Below, piece by piece: positions 9,661-18,985 of a stretch of DNA of 64,000 nucleotides (position 1 is the first letter of the stretch; each line of letters starts with the position of its first letter). This DNA comes from Trichococcus palustris (lineage in GTDB: Bacteria > Bacillota > Bacilli > Lactobacillales > Aerococcaceae). The stretch is from the NCBI RefSeq assembly GCF_900114465.1, contig NZ_FOTD01000005.1:1-64000 (forward strand), in the 5' to 3' direction. The notes under the pieces were generated by a model. It saw nothing but the letters and a program-made list of their open reading frames with translations, had not been told where the DNA came from and did no database searches. The translations under genes were made by a program, and so were the position numbers.

Positions 9661-9722
9661 TGATTTCTAGCCGTGTATCATCGTTCTCTCAGTCACGTTA
9701 CGGACTATCCTTAGAAATATAG

Positions 9723-10415
9723 TTAGGCTTGTTGAGCGAAGATATAATCTGTAAATCCATTGAAATCTGTGATGACGCCGTTCTTGCAAAGATTATCTTT
9801 CAGGAAGGTCTCCCTGTTCTTGAAAAAAGGATCGATTGCGATGATCATGCCGATATTTGCGCGGTTGGCTGCACATAAACCGGAGTAGGCATCTTCGATG
9901 ACCAAGCAATTTTCGGGAGCAATAGCAATTTTTTTAGCTGCATGCAGGAAAATATCCGGTTCAGGCTTGCCGGGGAAAGAACCGTCATCAAAGACGACTT
10001 TGTCTGGATCAAACCAACGGTCGAGCGCGAATGTCTCAAAATAGAAATCGACGTTTTCCTTGATGGTTGCTGTAGCTATCGTTAAAGGCATGGCCATTTC
10101 TTTCAAGGTATCCAATGATTCGATAAGCCCATCCGTCAACACGAGTTGTTCTGGCTTGGCCAAGCATAATGTGCGGTAGTATTCTTCCTTTTCAAGAGAT
10201 AGTTTTTGGATTTCTTCATCCGTCAGCGAAGGCGATACAAAATGTCTAAGGATCTTGTCGTTGGTGCGACCGTGCAGATTAGTAAGGATTTCCTCTTCAG
10301 TCAACGGATTGCCTGGATTGTATTCTTGGATCATATCGATCCAAGCTTGTTCGTGCAGGTGGGAATCTTGGAACATGGTGCCGTTGAAGTCAAAAATGAT
10401 GCCGTTCAATTTCAT
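9723..10415 (-). CDS. HAD-superfamily hydrolase, beta-phosphoglucomutase-like, with Asn in motif I
   Basis: A 230-residue cytoplasmic HAD protein with a cap domain of the beta-phosphoglucomutase / phosphatase type. Motif I is D-F-N-G-T (residues 9-13): the nucleophile Asp is kept, but the second Asp, normally the general acid/base, is Asn. Motif II is in T-I-A-T-A-T, motif III in P-G-K-P-E-P-D and motif IV in V-I-E-D-A-Y-S-G. The start overlaps the end of the DeoR-type regulator gene by four bases (ATGA), so the two are co-translated in one operon, divergent from lacG-lacF-lacE. This context suggests dephosphorylation or isomerisation of a sugar phosphate from the same pathway, but the substrate is unknown. 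Confidence 0.85.
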   Translation of the reverse strand: MKLNGIIFDFNGTMFQDSHLHEQAWIDMIQEYNPGNPLTEEEILTNLHGRTNDKILRHFVSPSLTDEEIQKLSLEKEEYYRTLCLAKPEQLVLTDGLIESLDTLKEMAMPLTIATATIKENVDFYFETFALDRWFDPDKVVFDDGSFPGKPEPDIFLHAAKKIAIAPENCLVIEDAYSGLCAANRANIGMIIAIDPFFKNRETFLKDNLCKNGVITDFNGFTDYIFAQQA

Positions 10416-11191
10416 AAGTCATCTCCTAAGTTTGTCTGGGCTTGTTGTAATGTGACGTACTGTGAATAGTGGGCGATCAGATCGGGACTGACGTGATCAT
10501 CCGTGACCAGATAATCGATGTCGTGAAGATTGTAGAAAATGTAGAAGTCATCACGATTGAATTTCTTATTGTCCACTAAAAGGTATTTCGTTCGGGAATT
10601 GTTCAATGCAATATTCTGGGTTTCACCCTCTGCCATGTTGTAGGTTGAGATGGCTTCATTGTGTATCCCGTTGGAACTGATGAAACATTTTGTGAATTTC
10701 AATCTCTTCAGAGTCTCGTTCGCGATCGGGCCGAAAAAAGCCCTTGTATTTTTCCGATAATCTCCCCCGACCAAAATGATATCCGCAGAATCATATTGGC
10801 GTAAGTTTTCGAATACTGGATAGCTGTTCGTGATGATGCGGATTTTTTTATCACCAAGATAGCCCGCAAGCAGTTCAATCGTAGTGCCAGGGCCTAAAAA
10901 AATGGTGTCGCCGTCTTCAACATAACTTGCAGCCAGTTTTGCAATCGCGTTTTTTTCTTCTTTTTGGACTTCCTGTTTTTCTGTGTGCGATAACTCTTGG
11001 TCCAACGCATAGCTGATGCTTTGAGCACCGCCATGTATGCGCAGAATTTTTCCGGCTTTATCAAGTTCGTCCAGATCTCTGCGGATAGTCATATCGGAAA
11101 CGTTTAGTTGCTTGACGATGTCGGTTACAGTAATGATGCCTTCTTGATTGACGAGTTCAGTTAATTTTAACAGTCGCTCTTTTTTTAACAT
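10412..11191 (-). CDS. DeoR-family transcriptional regulator (LacR-like)
   Basis: The 259-residue protein has the DeoR layout: an N-terminal winged helix-turn-helix (about residues 5-58, V-S-D-M-T-I-R-R-D-L-D-E-L and the I-H-G-G-A hinge) and a C-terminal sugar-phosphate sensing domain of the DeoRC type (I-F-L-G-P-G-T-T, I-I-T-N-S-Y-P-V). It heads an operon with the HAD gene and is divergent from lacG-lacF-lacE, so it is the obvious candidate repressor, with a sugar phosphate as likely inducer. LacR of lactococci belongs to the same family; orthology is inference. The start has an AGAGGTG Shine-Dalgarno. Confidence 0.92.
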   Translation of the reverse strand: MLKKERLLKLTELVNQEGIITVTDIVKQLNVSDMTIRRDLDELDKAGKILRIHGGAQSISYALDQELSHTEKQEVQKEEKNAIAKLAASYVEDGDTIFLGPGTTIELLAGYLGDKKIRIITNSYPVFENLRQYDSADIILVGGDYRKNTRAFFGPIANETLKRLKFTKCFISSNGIHNEAISTYNMAEGETQNIALNNSRTKYLLVDNKKFNRDDFYIFYNLHDIDYLVTDDHVSPDLIAHYSQYVTLQQAQTNLGDDL

Positions 11192-11218
11192 CCGAATTCA
11201 CCTCTTTAACATACCCAT

Positions 11219-11247
11219 AATTTAGCATATATTCATAAACTGGTCAA
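11219..11247 (-). promoter_or_regulatory. Promoter of the regulator-HAD operon
   Basis: On the minus strand, TTGACC (11242-11247) and TAAATT (11219-11224) are 17 bases apart. The -35 overlaps the first of two A/C-rich operator-like blocks, which would allow autoregulation. Confidence 0.6.
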
Positions 11248-11273
11248 CGAAAACGAACAAAAATAAACAAAAT
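11246..11273. promoter_or_regulatory. Candidate DeoR operator block 1
   Basis: Contains tandem copies of AACGAA / AACAAA spaced by four to six bases, ending AAACAAAATG. A very similar block occurs at 11377-11407. DeoR-family repressors often bind repeats of this type; the pairing of two blocks around both promoters is visible, their binding is inference. Confidence 0.45.
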
Positions 11274-11338
11274 GTGGCGAAAAAATGGATTAAAAAACAA
11301 AATTATGTGCTTTTTTGGAATTCAAGAGAATAAAATTG

Positions 11339-11367
11339 TTGACAGTTTCTGTGGATGCGGTTACCAT
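11339..11367 (+). promoter_or_regulatory. Promoter of lacG-lacF-lacE
   Basis: A perfect -35 TTGACA (11339-11344), a 17-base spacer and a weak -10 TACCAT (11362-11367). The weak -10 and overlapping cre-like site fit a regulated promoter. Confidence 0.65.
11352..11365. promoter_or_regulatory. cre-like site inside the lac promoter
   Basis: The sequence TGGATGCGGTTACC keeps the CG core, the left TG and the T..AC right half of the cre consensus, with about three mismatches. It sits between -35 and -10, where CcpA binding would block transcription. Confidence 0.4.
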
Positions 11368-11376
11368 AAGGACATA

Positions 11377-12823
<1,447 letters not shown>

Positions 12824-12847
12824 ACAGTCAGAAAAGGAGAATGAATA

Positions 12848-13162
12848 ATGAACAGAGAAGAATTGCAGATGCTGGGTTTTGAAATCGTGGCGTACTCCGG
12901 CGATGCCCGCAGCACTTTGCTGAAATTGTTGAAGGAGGTTCGGCAAGGTCATTTCGAGAATGTCGAAAAAGAATTGCAGGATGCAGACGAAAATCTGAAA
13001 CTGGCGCACAATGCGCAGACAAAAATCTTGTCGCAGGAAGCATCCGGGGAAGTCATGGACATCGGCTTCATCTTTATCCATGGGCAAGATCACCTGATGA
13101 CAACGTTGCTCCTGCGGGATCTGATCCAAGACTTCATCGCATTGTACAAAGAACGTCAATAA
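12848..13162 (+). CDS. lacF: Lactose PTS enzyme IIA
   Basis: A 104-residue soluble PTS IIA of the lactose/cellobiose family that passes phosphate from HPr to the IIB domain of LacE. It begins M-N-R-E-E, as in lactococcal LacF, and keeps H-G-Q-D-H-L-M-T-T; His78 is the phosphorylated residue and Asp81 the expected metal ligand of the trimer. The Shine-Dalgarno AAGGAG lies well placed. It follows lacG by 24 bases and precedes lacE by 12, so the three form one transcript. Confidence 0.95.
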   Translation: MNREELQMLGFEIVAYSGDARSTLLKLLKEVRQGHFENVEKELQDADENLKLAHNAQTKILSQEASGEVMDIGFIFIHGQDHLMTTLLLRDLIQDFIALYKERQ

Positions 13163-13174
13163 GGAGGAAAAAAG

Positions 13175-14857
13175 ATGAATACGCTAATCAAACAGATTGA
13201 AAAGGGAAAACCACTATTCGATAAAATTGCGCGCAACATCTATATTGGAGCCATCCGTGATGGCTTCTTGACCGCAATGCCGGTGATCCTGTTCTCCAGT
13301 ATCTTTATCCTGTTCGCAGCAGTGCCGGAGATTTTCGGCTATGCTTGGCCTGAAGCTGTCTCTACCTGGTTATGGAAAGTGTACGGCTATTCGATGGGGA
13401 TCGTCGGTTTATTGGTATCGGCCACAACTGCACGTTGCCTGACCGAATCCGTCAACCGCAAAATGCCTGACAACCGTCGCATCAACGCTACTTCCACGAT
13501 GCTTGCAGCTATCGTCGGATTCCTGTTATTGACCACCACGCAGATCGAAGGCGGCATATCCATGGATTACATGGGAACAAAAGGGATTTTGGTATCCTTC
13601 GTCGTGGCATTTTTGACGGTGAATATCTACAAATTCTGCGTTCTGCATAATATCACGATCAAGATGCCGAAAGAAGTGCCGGGGACAATTGCCCAGACAT
13701 TCAAGGATGTTTTTCCTTTTGCCTTTTCCGTTTTTGCGGCCGCTCTCTTGGACGTAATCATCCGCCAAATGTTCTCTGTTTCGTTTGCTGAAGCCATCAT
13801 TCATTTATTGCAACCGTTGTTCAGTGCAGCGGATGGGTACCTTGGTCTTGCCTTGATTTATGGCGCTATGGCTTTGTTCTGGTTCGTCGGCGTACATGGA
13901 CCTTCCATCGTGGAACCGGCAATCGCTGCAATCATCTACGTCAACGTGGAAAGCAATCTGCAACTGCATATGGCAGGCCAACATGCCTCCAATGTGCTGA
14001 CTACCGGGTTGGGTCACTTTTTGGGAACGATGGGCGGAACCGGTGCTACGCTGGTGGTGCCGTACCTGTTCATGCTGTTCGCTAAATCCAAGCAATTGAA
14101 GGCGGTAGGAAAAGCTTCCTTCGTGCCGGTATCATTCGGCGTCAACGAACCTGTACTTTTCGCGGCACCCATGATTTTGAACCCTTACTTCTTCATCCCA
14201 TTCCTGTTGGCGCCGATCATCAATGTTTGGGCGTTCAAATTCTTCGTCGATGTTTTGGGTATGAACAGCTTCATGTATGTGTTGCCTTGGGCGACGCCTG
14301 CGCCGATCGGAATCATCTTGGGTACCGGGATGGGGGTCCTGGCCATCGTATTATCCGTCTTGCTGATCGTAGTCGATTCGATCATCTACCTTCCGTTCAT
14401 TAAAGCGTATGACGCCGTCTTGGTGGAAGAGGAAGCGCTGGCAGCTTCACAATTGAACGAAGAAGAAGGAGAGATTCTTGCAGAAACTCCGGCTCCGGTA
14501 AAAGAAGTGGTGTTGCAAGCTGTAGCTGCACCGGAAATGGATCAAAAAGATATCAATGTTCTTGTCCTATGTGCAGGAGCAGGAACAAGCGCTATGCTGG
14601 CGAACGCATTGAGAGAAGGAGCGGAAACATTCGGCGTGCCGATCAAATCTGCTGCCGGAGCATATGGTTCGCACTATGAAATCATGCAAAATTACGATGT
14701 CATCGTTTTAGCGCCACAAGTGAATTCCTATTATGAGGATATCAAAGAGGATAGTGACCGTTTAGGGATTAAGTTGTTGCCGACAAAAGGTGCAGAATAC
14801 ATTAAATTGACGCGCAATCCGAAATTGGCGGTCGACTTTATCATGGAGCATTATTAA
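13175..14857 (+). CDS. lacE: Lactose PTS enzyme IICB
   Basis: The membrane transporter that takes up and phosphorylates lactose. The 560-residue protein has an N-terminal IIC domain of about 10 membrane segments (residues 25-420, with F-F-G-V-N-E-P-like S-F-G-V-N-E-P-V-L-F and G-V-H-G-P-S-I-V-E-P), a Glu/Ala/Pro linker, and a C-terminal IIB domain with V-L-V-L-C-A-G-A-G-T-S, whose Cys466 is the phosphorylation site. The sequence resembles lactococcal LacE throughout. It is the last gene of the operon and is followed by a very strong terminator. Cellobiose-type IIC proteins lack the fused IIB, which supports the lactose assignment. Confidence 0.94.
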   Translation: MNTLIKQIEKGKPLFDKIARNIYIGAIRDGFLTAMPVILFSSIFILFAAVPEIFGYAWPEAVSTWLWKVYGYSMGIVGLLVSATTARCLTESVNRKMPDNRRINATSTMLAAIVGFLLLTTTQIEGGISMDYMGTKGILVSFVVAFLTVNIYKFCVLHNITIKMPKEVPGTIAQTFKDVFPFAFSVFAAALLDVIIRQMFSVSFAEAIIHLLQPLFSAADGYLGLALIYGAMALFWFVGVHGPSIVEPAIAAIIYVNVESNLQLHMAGQHASNVLTTGLGHFLGTMGGTGATLVVPYLFMLFAKSKQLKAVGKASFVPVSFGVNEPVLFAAPMILNPYFFIPFLLAPIINVWAFKFFVDVLGMNSFMYVLPWATPAPIGIILGTGMGVLAIVLSVLLIVVDSIIYLPFIKAYDAVLVEEEALAASQLNEEEGEILAETPAPVKEVVLQAVAAPEMDQKDINVLVLCAGAGTSAMLANALREGAETFGVPIKSAAGAYGSHYEIMQNYDVIVLAPQVNSYYEDIKEDSDRLGIKLLPTKGAEYIKLTRNPKLAVDFIMEHY

Positions 14858-14863
14858 ATAGCA

Positions 14864-14910
14864 AACAAAGAAACCAGCAACCTATTCCGTTGCTGGTTTC
14901 TTTGTTTGTT
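14864..14910 (+). terminator. Terminator of the lac operon
   Basis: Perfect 18-bp stem: AACAAAGAAACCAGCAAC (14864-14881) and its complement (14889-14906), followed by TTGTTGC. The outer 12 bases of each arm recur in the terminator at 36554-36597. Confidence 0.9.
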
Positions 14911-14983
14911 GCAAAATGAGATGATTGTTATTTGCTTATTCAATGGGGATTCAACGATGTTTATGATTCCGCTAGATGGGTTG

Positions 14984-15352
14984 TTATTTCAAGATTGCAT
15001 TAGCGATAAGCTTATCGAATTTGCGAATATCGATACCTTTTTTCAGATTGATTTTAACATGTCCTGCTCGGGTCCATAACTCAACCTCCGAGTTGAAATC
15101 AAATGTCCCGGCATTCTCAGTGGACCACATGTTTATCGAAGAGTAGGGCAGCGAATAGATTTCGATTTTTTTACCTGTCAAGCCCTGGGAATCCCTGATA
15201 ATCAATCGTTTGTTCGTAAAAATAGCACTATCCCGCAACGTTTTATATGCGGCAACTGCTTCTTCACCTGATACCAATAAATCATTCACATCTTCTGGAA
15301 TCGCACACTCACTAATTAACGTCCAAGCTAAAATTGCATTTGTTTCTGCCAT
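14984..15352 (-). CDS. PH-domain (bPH_1) protein
   Basis: A 122-residue cytoplasmic protein with the bacterial PH-like fold: G-E-E-A-V-A-A-Y-K-T-L-R-D-S-A-I-F-T-N-K-R in two pieces, I-I-R-D-S-Q-G-L-T-G-K-K and P-Y-S-S-I are the family landmarks. Function in the family is not established. An upstream in-frame ATG (15376) would add eight residues, but ATG 15352 has a GGAGGG Shine-Dalgarno and the usual N-terminus. It is a single gene between the lac operon and yqeY; no partner is indicated. Confidence 0.85.
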   Translation of the reverse strand: MAETNAILAWTLISECAIPEDVNDLLVSGEEAVAAYKTLRDSAIFTNKRLIIRDSQGLTGKKIEIYSLPYSSINMWSTENAGTFDFNSEVELWTRAGHVKINLKKGIDIRKFDKLIANAILK

Positions 15353-15642
15353 TAATCTTTCCCTCCAGTATATCAATCATCACGGCAGACCAATTGCCGT
15401 CATTATTATTATACTCCAATAAACAGAAAATATTGGGGATAAATCATACATTTTTGTGCAGTTATAGTAGCAGAAGCAACTTCGAGGGATCTTCCTGCAA
15501 TTTTAACACGGTTAGTCGGCGCAATGCTGTATGGTTATGACCCTGTTTCACCATGAGGCAGGGTTATCAGAGACAATCGATTTGTAAAATAGAAGAAGTA
15601 ATCGTAAAATGGATTCATGAGGAATTTGAAGGAGGAACAATC

Positions 15643-16071
15643 ATGACATTGAAAGAACAAGTAAACAAAGACTTCATCCAGGCAAGGAAAGACAAAGACA
15701 CGCTGAAAGCGGACGTCTTGCGGCTCATCAAAACCGAGTATGATTCCTTTTTGATCGACAACAAACGGGACATGACGGATGCCGAACAAATCAATGTTTT
15801 CCTGAAGGACATCAAGAAAACAAACGAAGCCATCGTTTATGCGAAACAAGTAGGCCGCGAAGATTTGATTGAAGAAAACAACAATAAATTAGCAATCTTA
15901 GAAAGCTACACCCCTAAGATGATGGACGAAGATGAAATCCGTTCCTTTTTGGAGGAGAACAATGTTCCTTCCATGGCCTTGAAGGACGCGATGAAATTTG
16001 CCATGGGCGCATTGAATGGCAAAGCGGACAAAGCAGTGGTTTCGCAGATCATCAAAGAGTTACTGAAATAA
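15643..16071 (+). CDS. yqeY: YqeY/GatB-like domain protein
   Basis: A 142-residue protein of the YqeY family, related to the C-terminal tRNA-binding domain of GatB (amidotransferase subunit); a role in tRNA-dependent metabolism is suspected but not proven. Typical features are M-T-L-K-E-Q-V-N-K-D-F at the start, R-L-I-K-T-E-Y, and the C-terminal A-M-G-A-L-N-G-K-A-D-K-A-V-V-S in pieces. The upstream in-frame start at 15553 has no good Shine-Dalgarno; ATG 15643 has GGAGGA. In many Firmicutes the gene follows rpsU; here rpsU is not adjacent. Confidence 0.9.
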   Translation: MTLKEQVNKDFIQARKDKDTLKADVLRLIKTEYDSFLIDNKRDMTDAEQINVFLKDIKKTNEAIVYAKQVGREDLIEENNNKLAILESYTPKMMDEDEIRSFLEENNVPSMALKDAMKFAMGALNGKADKAVVSQIIKELLK

Positions 16072-16077
16072 TGCAAA

Positions 16078-16132
16078 GAGAAAGTGCGGGACGTAATCAT
16101 TTTCCATGATTATATCCCGCACTTTTTCTGAT
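16078..16132. terminator. Terminator between yqeY and the YjzC-like gene
   Basis: GAGAAAGTGCGGGA and TCCCGCACTTTTTCT arms with an inner ATCAT/ATGAT pair. The A- and T-rich flanks allow use on both strands. Confidence 0.85.
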
Positions 16133-16151
16133 ATATTTCGACATGATTACC

Positions 16152-16198
16152 AACGTATTTCAAAAATCAGCCTCCGCTTGAGCTATGTCAAATACGTT
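16152..16198. repeat. Inverted repeat downstream of the YjzC-like gene
   Basis: AACGTATTT (16152-16160) and AAATACGTT (16190-16198) are perfect 9-base inverted arms around a 29-base loop. No T-run follows in either direction, so its role (mRNA 3' stability or operator) is unclear. Confidence 0.35.
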
Positions 16199-16223
16199 TC
16201 TATCTGGCTGCAAATGCCAGAAG

Positions 16224-16400
16224 TTAAACCTTAAGCCATTTATTGCCGGCTTTGGTTGTAGGCGGCAGTCTATCGCCTTGATCGATATGTACTTGTTTGC
16301 TGCCTGTGATTTTCCCGCCTCTTGGGCCCACTTCTTTGTACGTTCCGGCAGGCAGATTATCTGTCCCGGGTTTATGCAGATCAGTTAGTGCAGTTCTCAT
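16224..16400 (-). CDS. Small YjzC-like protein
   Basis: A 58-residue reading frame on the minus strand: it starts M-R-T-A-L-T-D-L-H-K-P-G-T and ends L-P-P-T-T-K-A-G-N-K-W-L-K-V. The pattern K-P-G-x(4-7)-G-x-Y-x-E-V-G, K/Q-V-x-(I/L)-x-x-G-D-x-(L/F)-P-P-T-T and a C-terminal W is that of the YjzC-like family, whose function is unknown to me. The start has an ideal AAAGGAGG Shine-Dalgarno. Its own promoter (16470-16498) has TTGATT and TATACT at 17-base spacing with an almost perfect cre in the spacer, so it should be under CcpA control. Coding is well supported by motif, ribosome site and promoter together. Confidence 0.85.
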   Translation of the reverse strand: MRTALTDLHKPGTDNLPAGTYKEVGPRGGKITGSKQVHIDQGDRLPPTTKAGNKWLKV

Positions 16401-16469
16401 TTTGATTATCCTCCTTTTATATAGTAGAGATTGAATATGGCAGAGGCTGATCCTCTATGTACCGCCTTA

Positions 16470-16498
16470 AGTATAATACTGAAAGCGCAAACAATCAA
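16470..16498 (-). promoter_or_regulatory. Promoter of the YjzC-like gene
   Basis: Read on the minus strand: TTGATT (16493-16498), 17 bases, TATACT (16470-16475). The transcription start would be near 16463, about 60 bases from the start codon. Confidence 0.7.
16480..16493. promoter_or_regulatory. Near-perfect cre site
   Basis: TGAAAGCGCAAACA fits TGNAARCGNWWWCA at every position and TGWNANCGNTNWCA at 13 of 14. It fills the spacer between -35 and -10 of the YjzC-like gene promoter, the classic position for CcpA repression. Confidence 0.7.
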
Positions 16499-16683
16499 TT
16501 AATTGGCTATTTTCTTTTCTGTGAAAGGGTAATATGTTTTTTTTTGGATGAGTCTTCGATCATAATGTGATAAAATCCTCCTTTTGTAACAAATTGAAAT
16601 GTATTTGTCATATTTCTATTACAGAAAAGTATTTTTCTTCTGTTATACTACTACTTGTAGCACAATTAGGAGGAGAAGTTTAC

Positions 16684-17991
16684 TTGAATAAAAAATACAT
16701 AGCGTTGTTCTCTTCAGTCTTATTGCTTAGCCCATTAGCAGGTGGCTTTACTGCACAAGCGGCTTCAATGGAAGAAATGCAACAACAAAAAACGCAATTA
16801 CAACAACAAACAGACACAATTCAATCCCAAATAAATGATAAATTAAATTCTTTGAATTCTTTGCAATCAGAACAAGCAAGTTTGCAAACAAAAGTGAATG
16901 ATTTACAAAATCAATTGAACGATTTAATGAATAAATTAGCTGCACAAGAAGAAAAATTAGCTGAGATGGAAGCTAAAATTGCAGAACTTCAAAATGAAAT
17001 TGAAGCATTGCAAGTTGTCATCGATCAAAGAACAGAAAAATTAAACACGCAAGCGCGCTTCATCCAAACCGATGCAGGCGTGTCCGATATAGCTACCCTC
17101 TTAGTATCTTCAGAGAACTTCTCTGATCTTGTCGGCAAAATAACGGTAGTATCGAAAATCGTAACGGCCAATAAGGACATTGTTGAACAACAAGAAGCAG
17201 ATAAACAAAAAGTGGAAGACAATAAAAAAGCTGTTGAAGACGAAAAAGTTGCAGCGGAAACATTGAGACAACAAATTTTGGTTTCCAAGAACAATGTCGT
17301 AGCACAAAAAGCGGAAATTGATAACCAAATTGAACAAGTAATGACAAACTATGCCTTGACCGATTCGGAAAAGAGCAGTTTAGAATCAACGAAAGCTGAT
17401 TTGGCAGCTCAAACGGAATCAATCAGTGCTGATATGGTTGCCGAGGAAACACGGATTGCCGCTGAGAAAGCAGCTGCTGAACAAGCGGCCGCACAAGCCG
17501 CCGTTGCCGCAGCCGCACAAGCAGAAGCAGCGAATAAATTGACGGCATCTGCTGCACCGACGACTACTCCAACAAGTAGTTATACCGTTAACTCAAGTGG
17601 TTTCATAAAACCGGCCAGCGGATATTATTCTTCTCCGTTCGGATACCGTCTATCACCAATCACTGGTGCCTATGAATTGCATAGAGGACAAGATATCGCG
17701 GGAGGCGGAGCCATTTCCGCAGCACAAGCTGGGACAGTTGTAACAGCAACGTATCATCCAAGTTTCGGTTATTATGTAGTGATCAATCATGGCATCATCA
17801 ACGGCGTGACCGTTGAAACGCTATATGCTCACATGCAGCCAGGTTTGTTGGTGGCGCCAGGGCAAACGGTCAGCCAAGGGCAACAAATCGGTGTAATGGG
17901 TACGACAGGAGATTCAACCGGTGTCCACCTTCATTTTGAAGTCCATGAGAATGGCAATTTAGTGGATCCGTTGAACTACATCGGCGGTTAA
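16684..17991 (+). CDS. Secreted coiled-coil M23 peptidoglycan hydrolase (PcsB/CwlO-like layout)
   Basis: The 435-residue protein has a signal peptide (residues 1-27, ending F-T-A-Q-A), a long coiled coil rich in Gln, Glu and Lys (about 30-270), an Ala-rich linker (about 260-290) and a C-terminal M23 metalloendopeptidase domain. Zinc ligands are seen in H-R-G-Q-D (near 333) and H-L-H-F-E (near 414-418). Proteins of this layout split peptidoglycan cross-bridges during septation or elongation and are often governed by FtsEX and WalRK. The start is a TTG at 16684: AGGAGGAG lies 8 bases before it and a signal peptide begins there; the longer in-frame extension from 16567 has neither. A TATACT -10 lies at 16644-16649. 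Confidence 0.92.
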   Translation: MNKKYIALFSSVLLLSPLAGGFTAQAASMEEMQQQKTQLQQQTDTIQSQINDKLNSLNSLQSEQASLQTKVNDLQNQLNDLMNKLAAQEEKLAEMEAKIAELQNEIEALQVVIDQRTEKLNTQARFIQTDAGVSDIATLLVSSENFSDLVGKITVVSKIVTANKDIVEQQEADKQKVEDNKKAVEDEKVAAETLRQQILVSKNNVVAQKAEIDNQIEQVMTNYALTDSEKSSLESTKADLAAQTESISADMVAEETRIAAEKAAAEQAAAQAAVAAAAQAEAANKLTASAAPTTTPTSSYTVNSSGFIKPASGYYSSPFGYRLSPITGAYELHRGQDIAGGGAISAAQAGTVVTATYHPSFGYYVVINHGIINGVTVETLYAHMQPGLLVAPGQTVSQGQQIGVMGTTGDSTGVHLHFEVHENGNLVDPLNYIGG

Positions 17992-18009
17992 TGAATCGGT
18001 AAATGACGA

Positions 18010-18043
18010 AGAGGTTGGGGATGCCCCCAATCTCTTTTTTTAA
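18010..18043 (+). terminator. Terminator after the M23 hydrolase gene
   Basis: AGAGGTTGGGG and CCCCAATCTCT arms around a short loop, followed by seven T. Confidence 0.88.
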
Positions 18044-18109
18044 TTGCTGAACAAAATGTTTAGTCGTTTGGGTTATAATGGAGACATGATGAATTGAGGA
18101 GCAGGGAAA

Positions 18110-18865
18110 ATGGAAAAAATTCTATCGGCAAAAAACCAAAAAGTGAAACAATGGAAAAAATTACATACAAGCAAAGGAAGAAGAGAAGCGGGTTCCTATT
18201 TAATAGAGGGAACGCACCTATTGAAGGAAGCTTTTAAATATAAAGCGGACATCAAAGAAATTCTGATGACGGAAGATTATTACGAACAATCGCAATTTCC
18301 GCTTGATGAGGCCAAGGTAATCCTTGTTTCTGAGGAAATCATGAACAGTCTTGCCCAAACGGAAACCCCGCAAGGTGTCATCGGTATTTTGGCGATGCCG
18401 GTGCAAGAAAAAGACTTGGAATATAAAGGGAAATATCTTTTATTGGATCAGGTCCAAGATCCAGGCAATGCCGGCACCATCGTCAGAACGGCCGATGCGG
18501 CAGGGTATGCGGGCGTCATTTTTGGCGAAGGCTCGGTTGACCCCTATAACGATAAAGTCCTGCGCTCCATGCAGGGGAGCCACTTCCATATCCCGATCCA
18601 TCGCTTGGATTTGCTTGACGTGATCCCGGAACTGGCGGAGAGAGAAATCCCGGTCTATGGGACGGAATTGAATGAAGAGGCCGTCGATTACCGCACGGTA
18701 GCAGCTACCGCAGATTTGGCGCTCGTTATGGGCAACGAAGGAAATGGCGTTTCACAAGCCGTATTGGCACTGACGAATAAAAATCTCTACATTCCGATTA
18801 TAGGGGAAGCGGAGTCTTTGAACGTCGCGGTGGCGGCCGGCATCCTGATGTATCATTTCTTATAA
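18110..18865 (+). CDS. SpoU-family RNA 2'-O-methyltransferase (YsgA-like)
   Basis: A 251-residue SAM-dependent methyltransferase of the SpoU/TrmH (SPOUT) group. It has the N-terminal substrate-binding domain (E-G-T-H-L-L-K-E-A) and the knotted catalytic domain with D-Q-V-Q-D-P-G-N-A-G-T-I-V-R-T (motif 1, Asn and Arg catalytic), G-N-E-G-N-G-V (motif 2) and I-P-I-x(5)-E-S-L-N-V-A-V-A (motif 3). The likely product is a 2'-O-methylated nucleotide in 23S rRNA. The gene sits just ahead of pheST, as ysgA does in bacilli. Ribosome site GAGGAG precedes ATG 18110. Confidence 0.9.
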   Translation: MEKILSAKNQKVKQWKKLHTSKGRREAGSYLIEGTHLLKEAFKYKADIKEILMTEDYYEQSQFPLDEAKVILVSEEIMNSLAQTETPQGVIGILAMPVQEKDLEYKGKYLLLDQVQDPGNAGTIVRTADAAGYAGVIFGEGSVDPYNDKVLRSMQGSHFHIPIHRLDLLDVIPELAEREIPVYGTELNEEAVDYRTVAATADLALVMGNEGNGVSQAVLALTNKNLYIPIIGEAESLNVAVAAGILMYHFL

Positions 18866-18985
18866 GCGATATTATTTCATATCGATGATGATTCCATGAC
18901 TTTTTATAAGAATTTATTAAAGGGCTTTTCATCCCTTATAAAAGATGTATAATGAAGCCGTATTATACGAAAAGGGAGTCCTGGA

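Noticed and set aside
16585-16612. WalR (TGTAA-N5-TGTAA) box before the M23 gene
   Set aside because: TGTAAC and TGTATT occur, but the five-base spacing required for a WalR box is not met.
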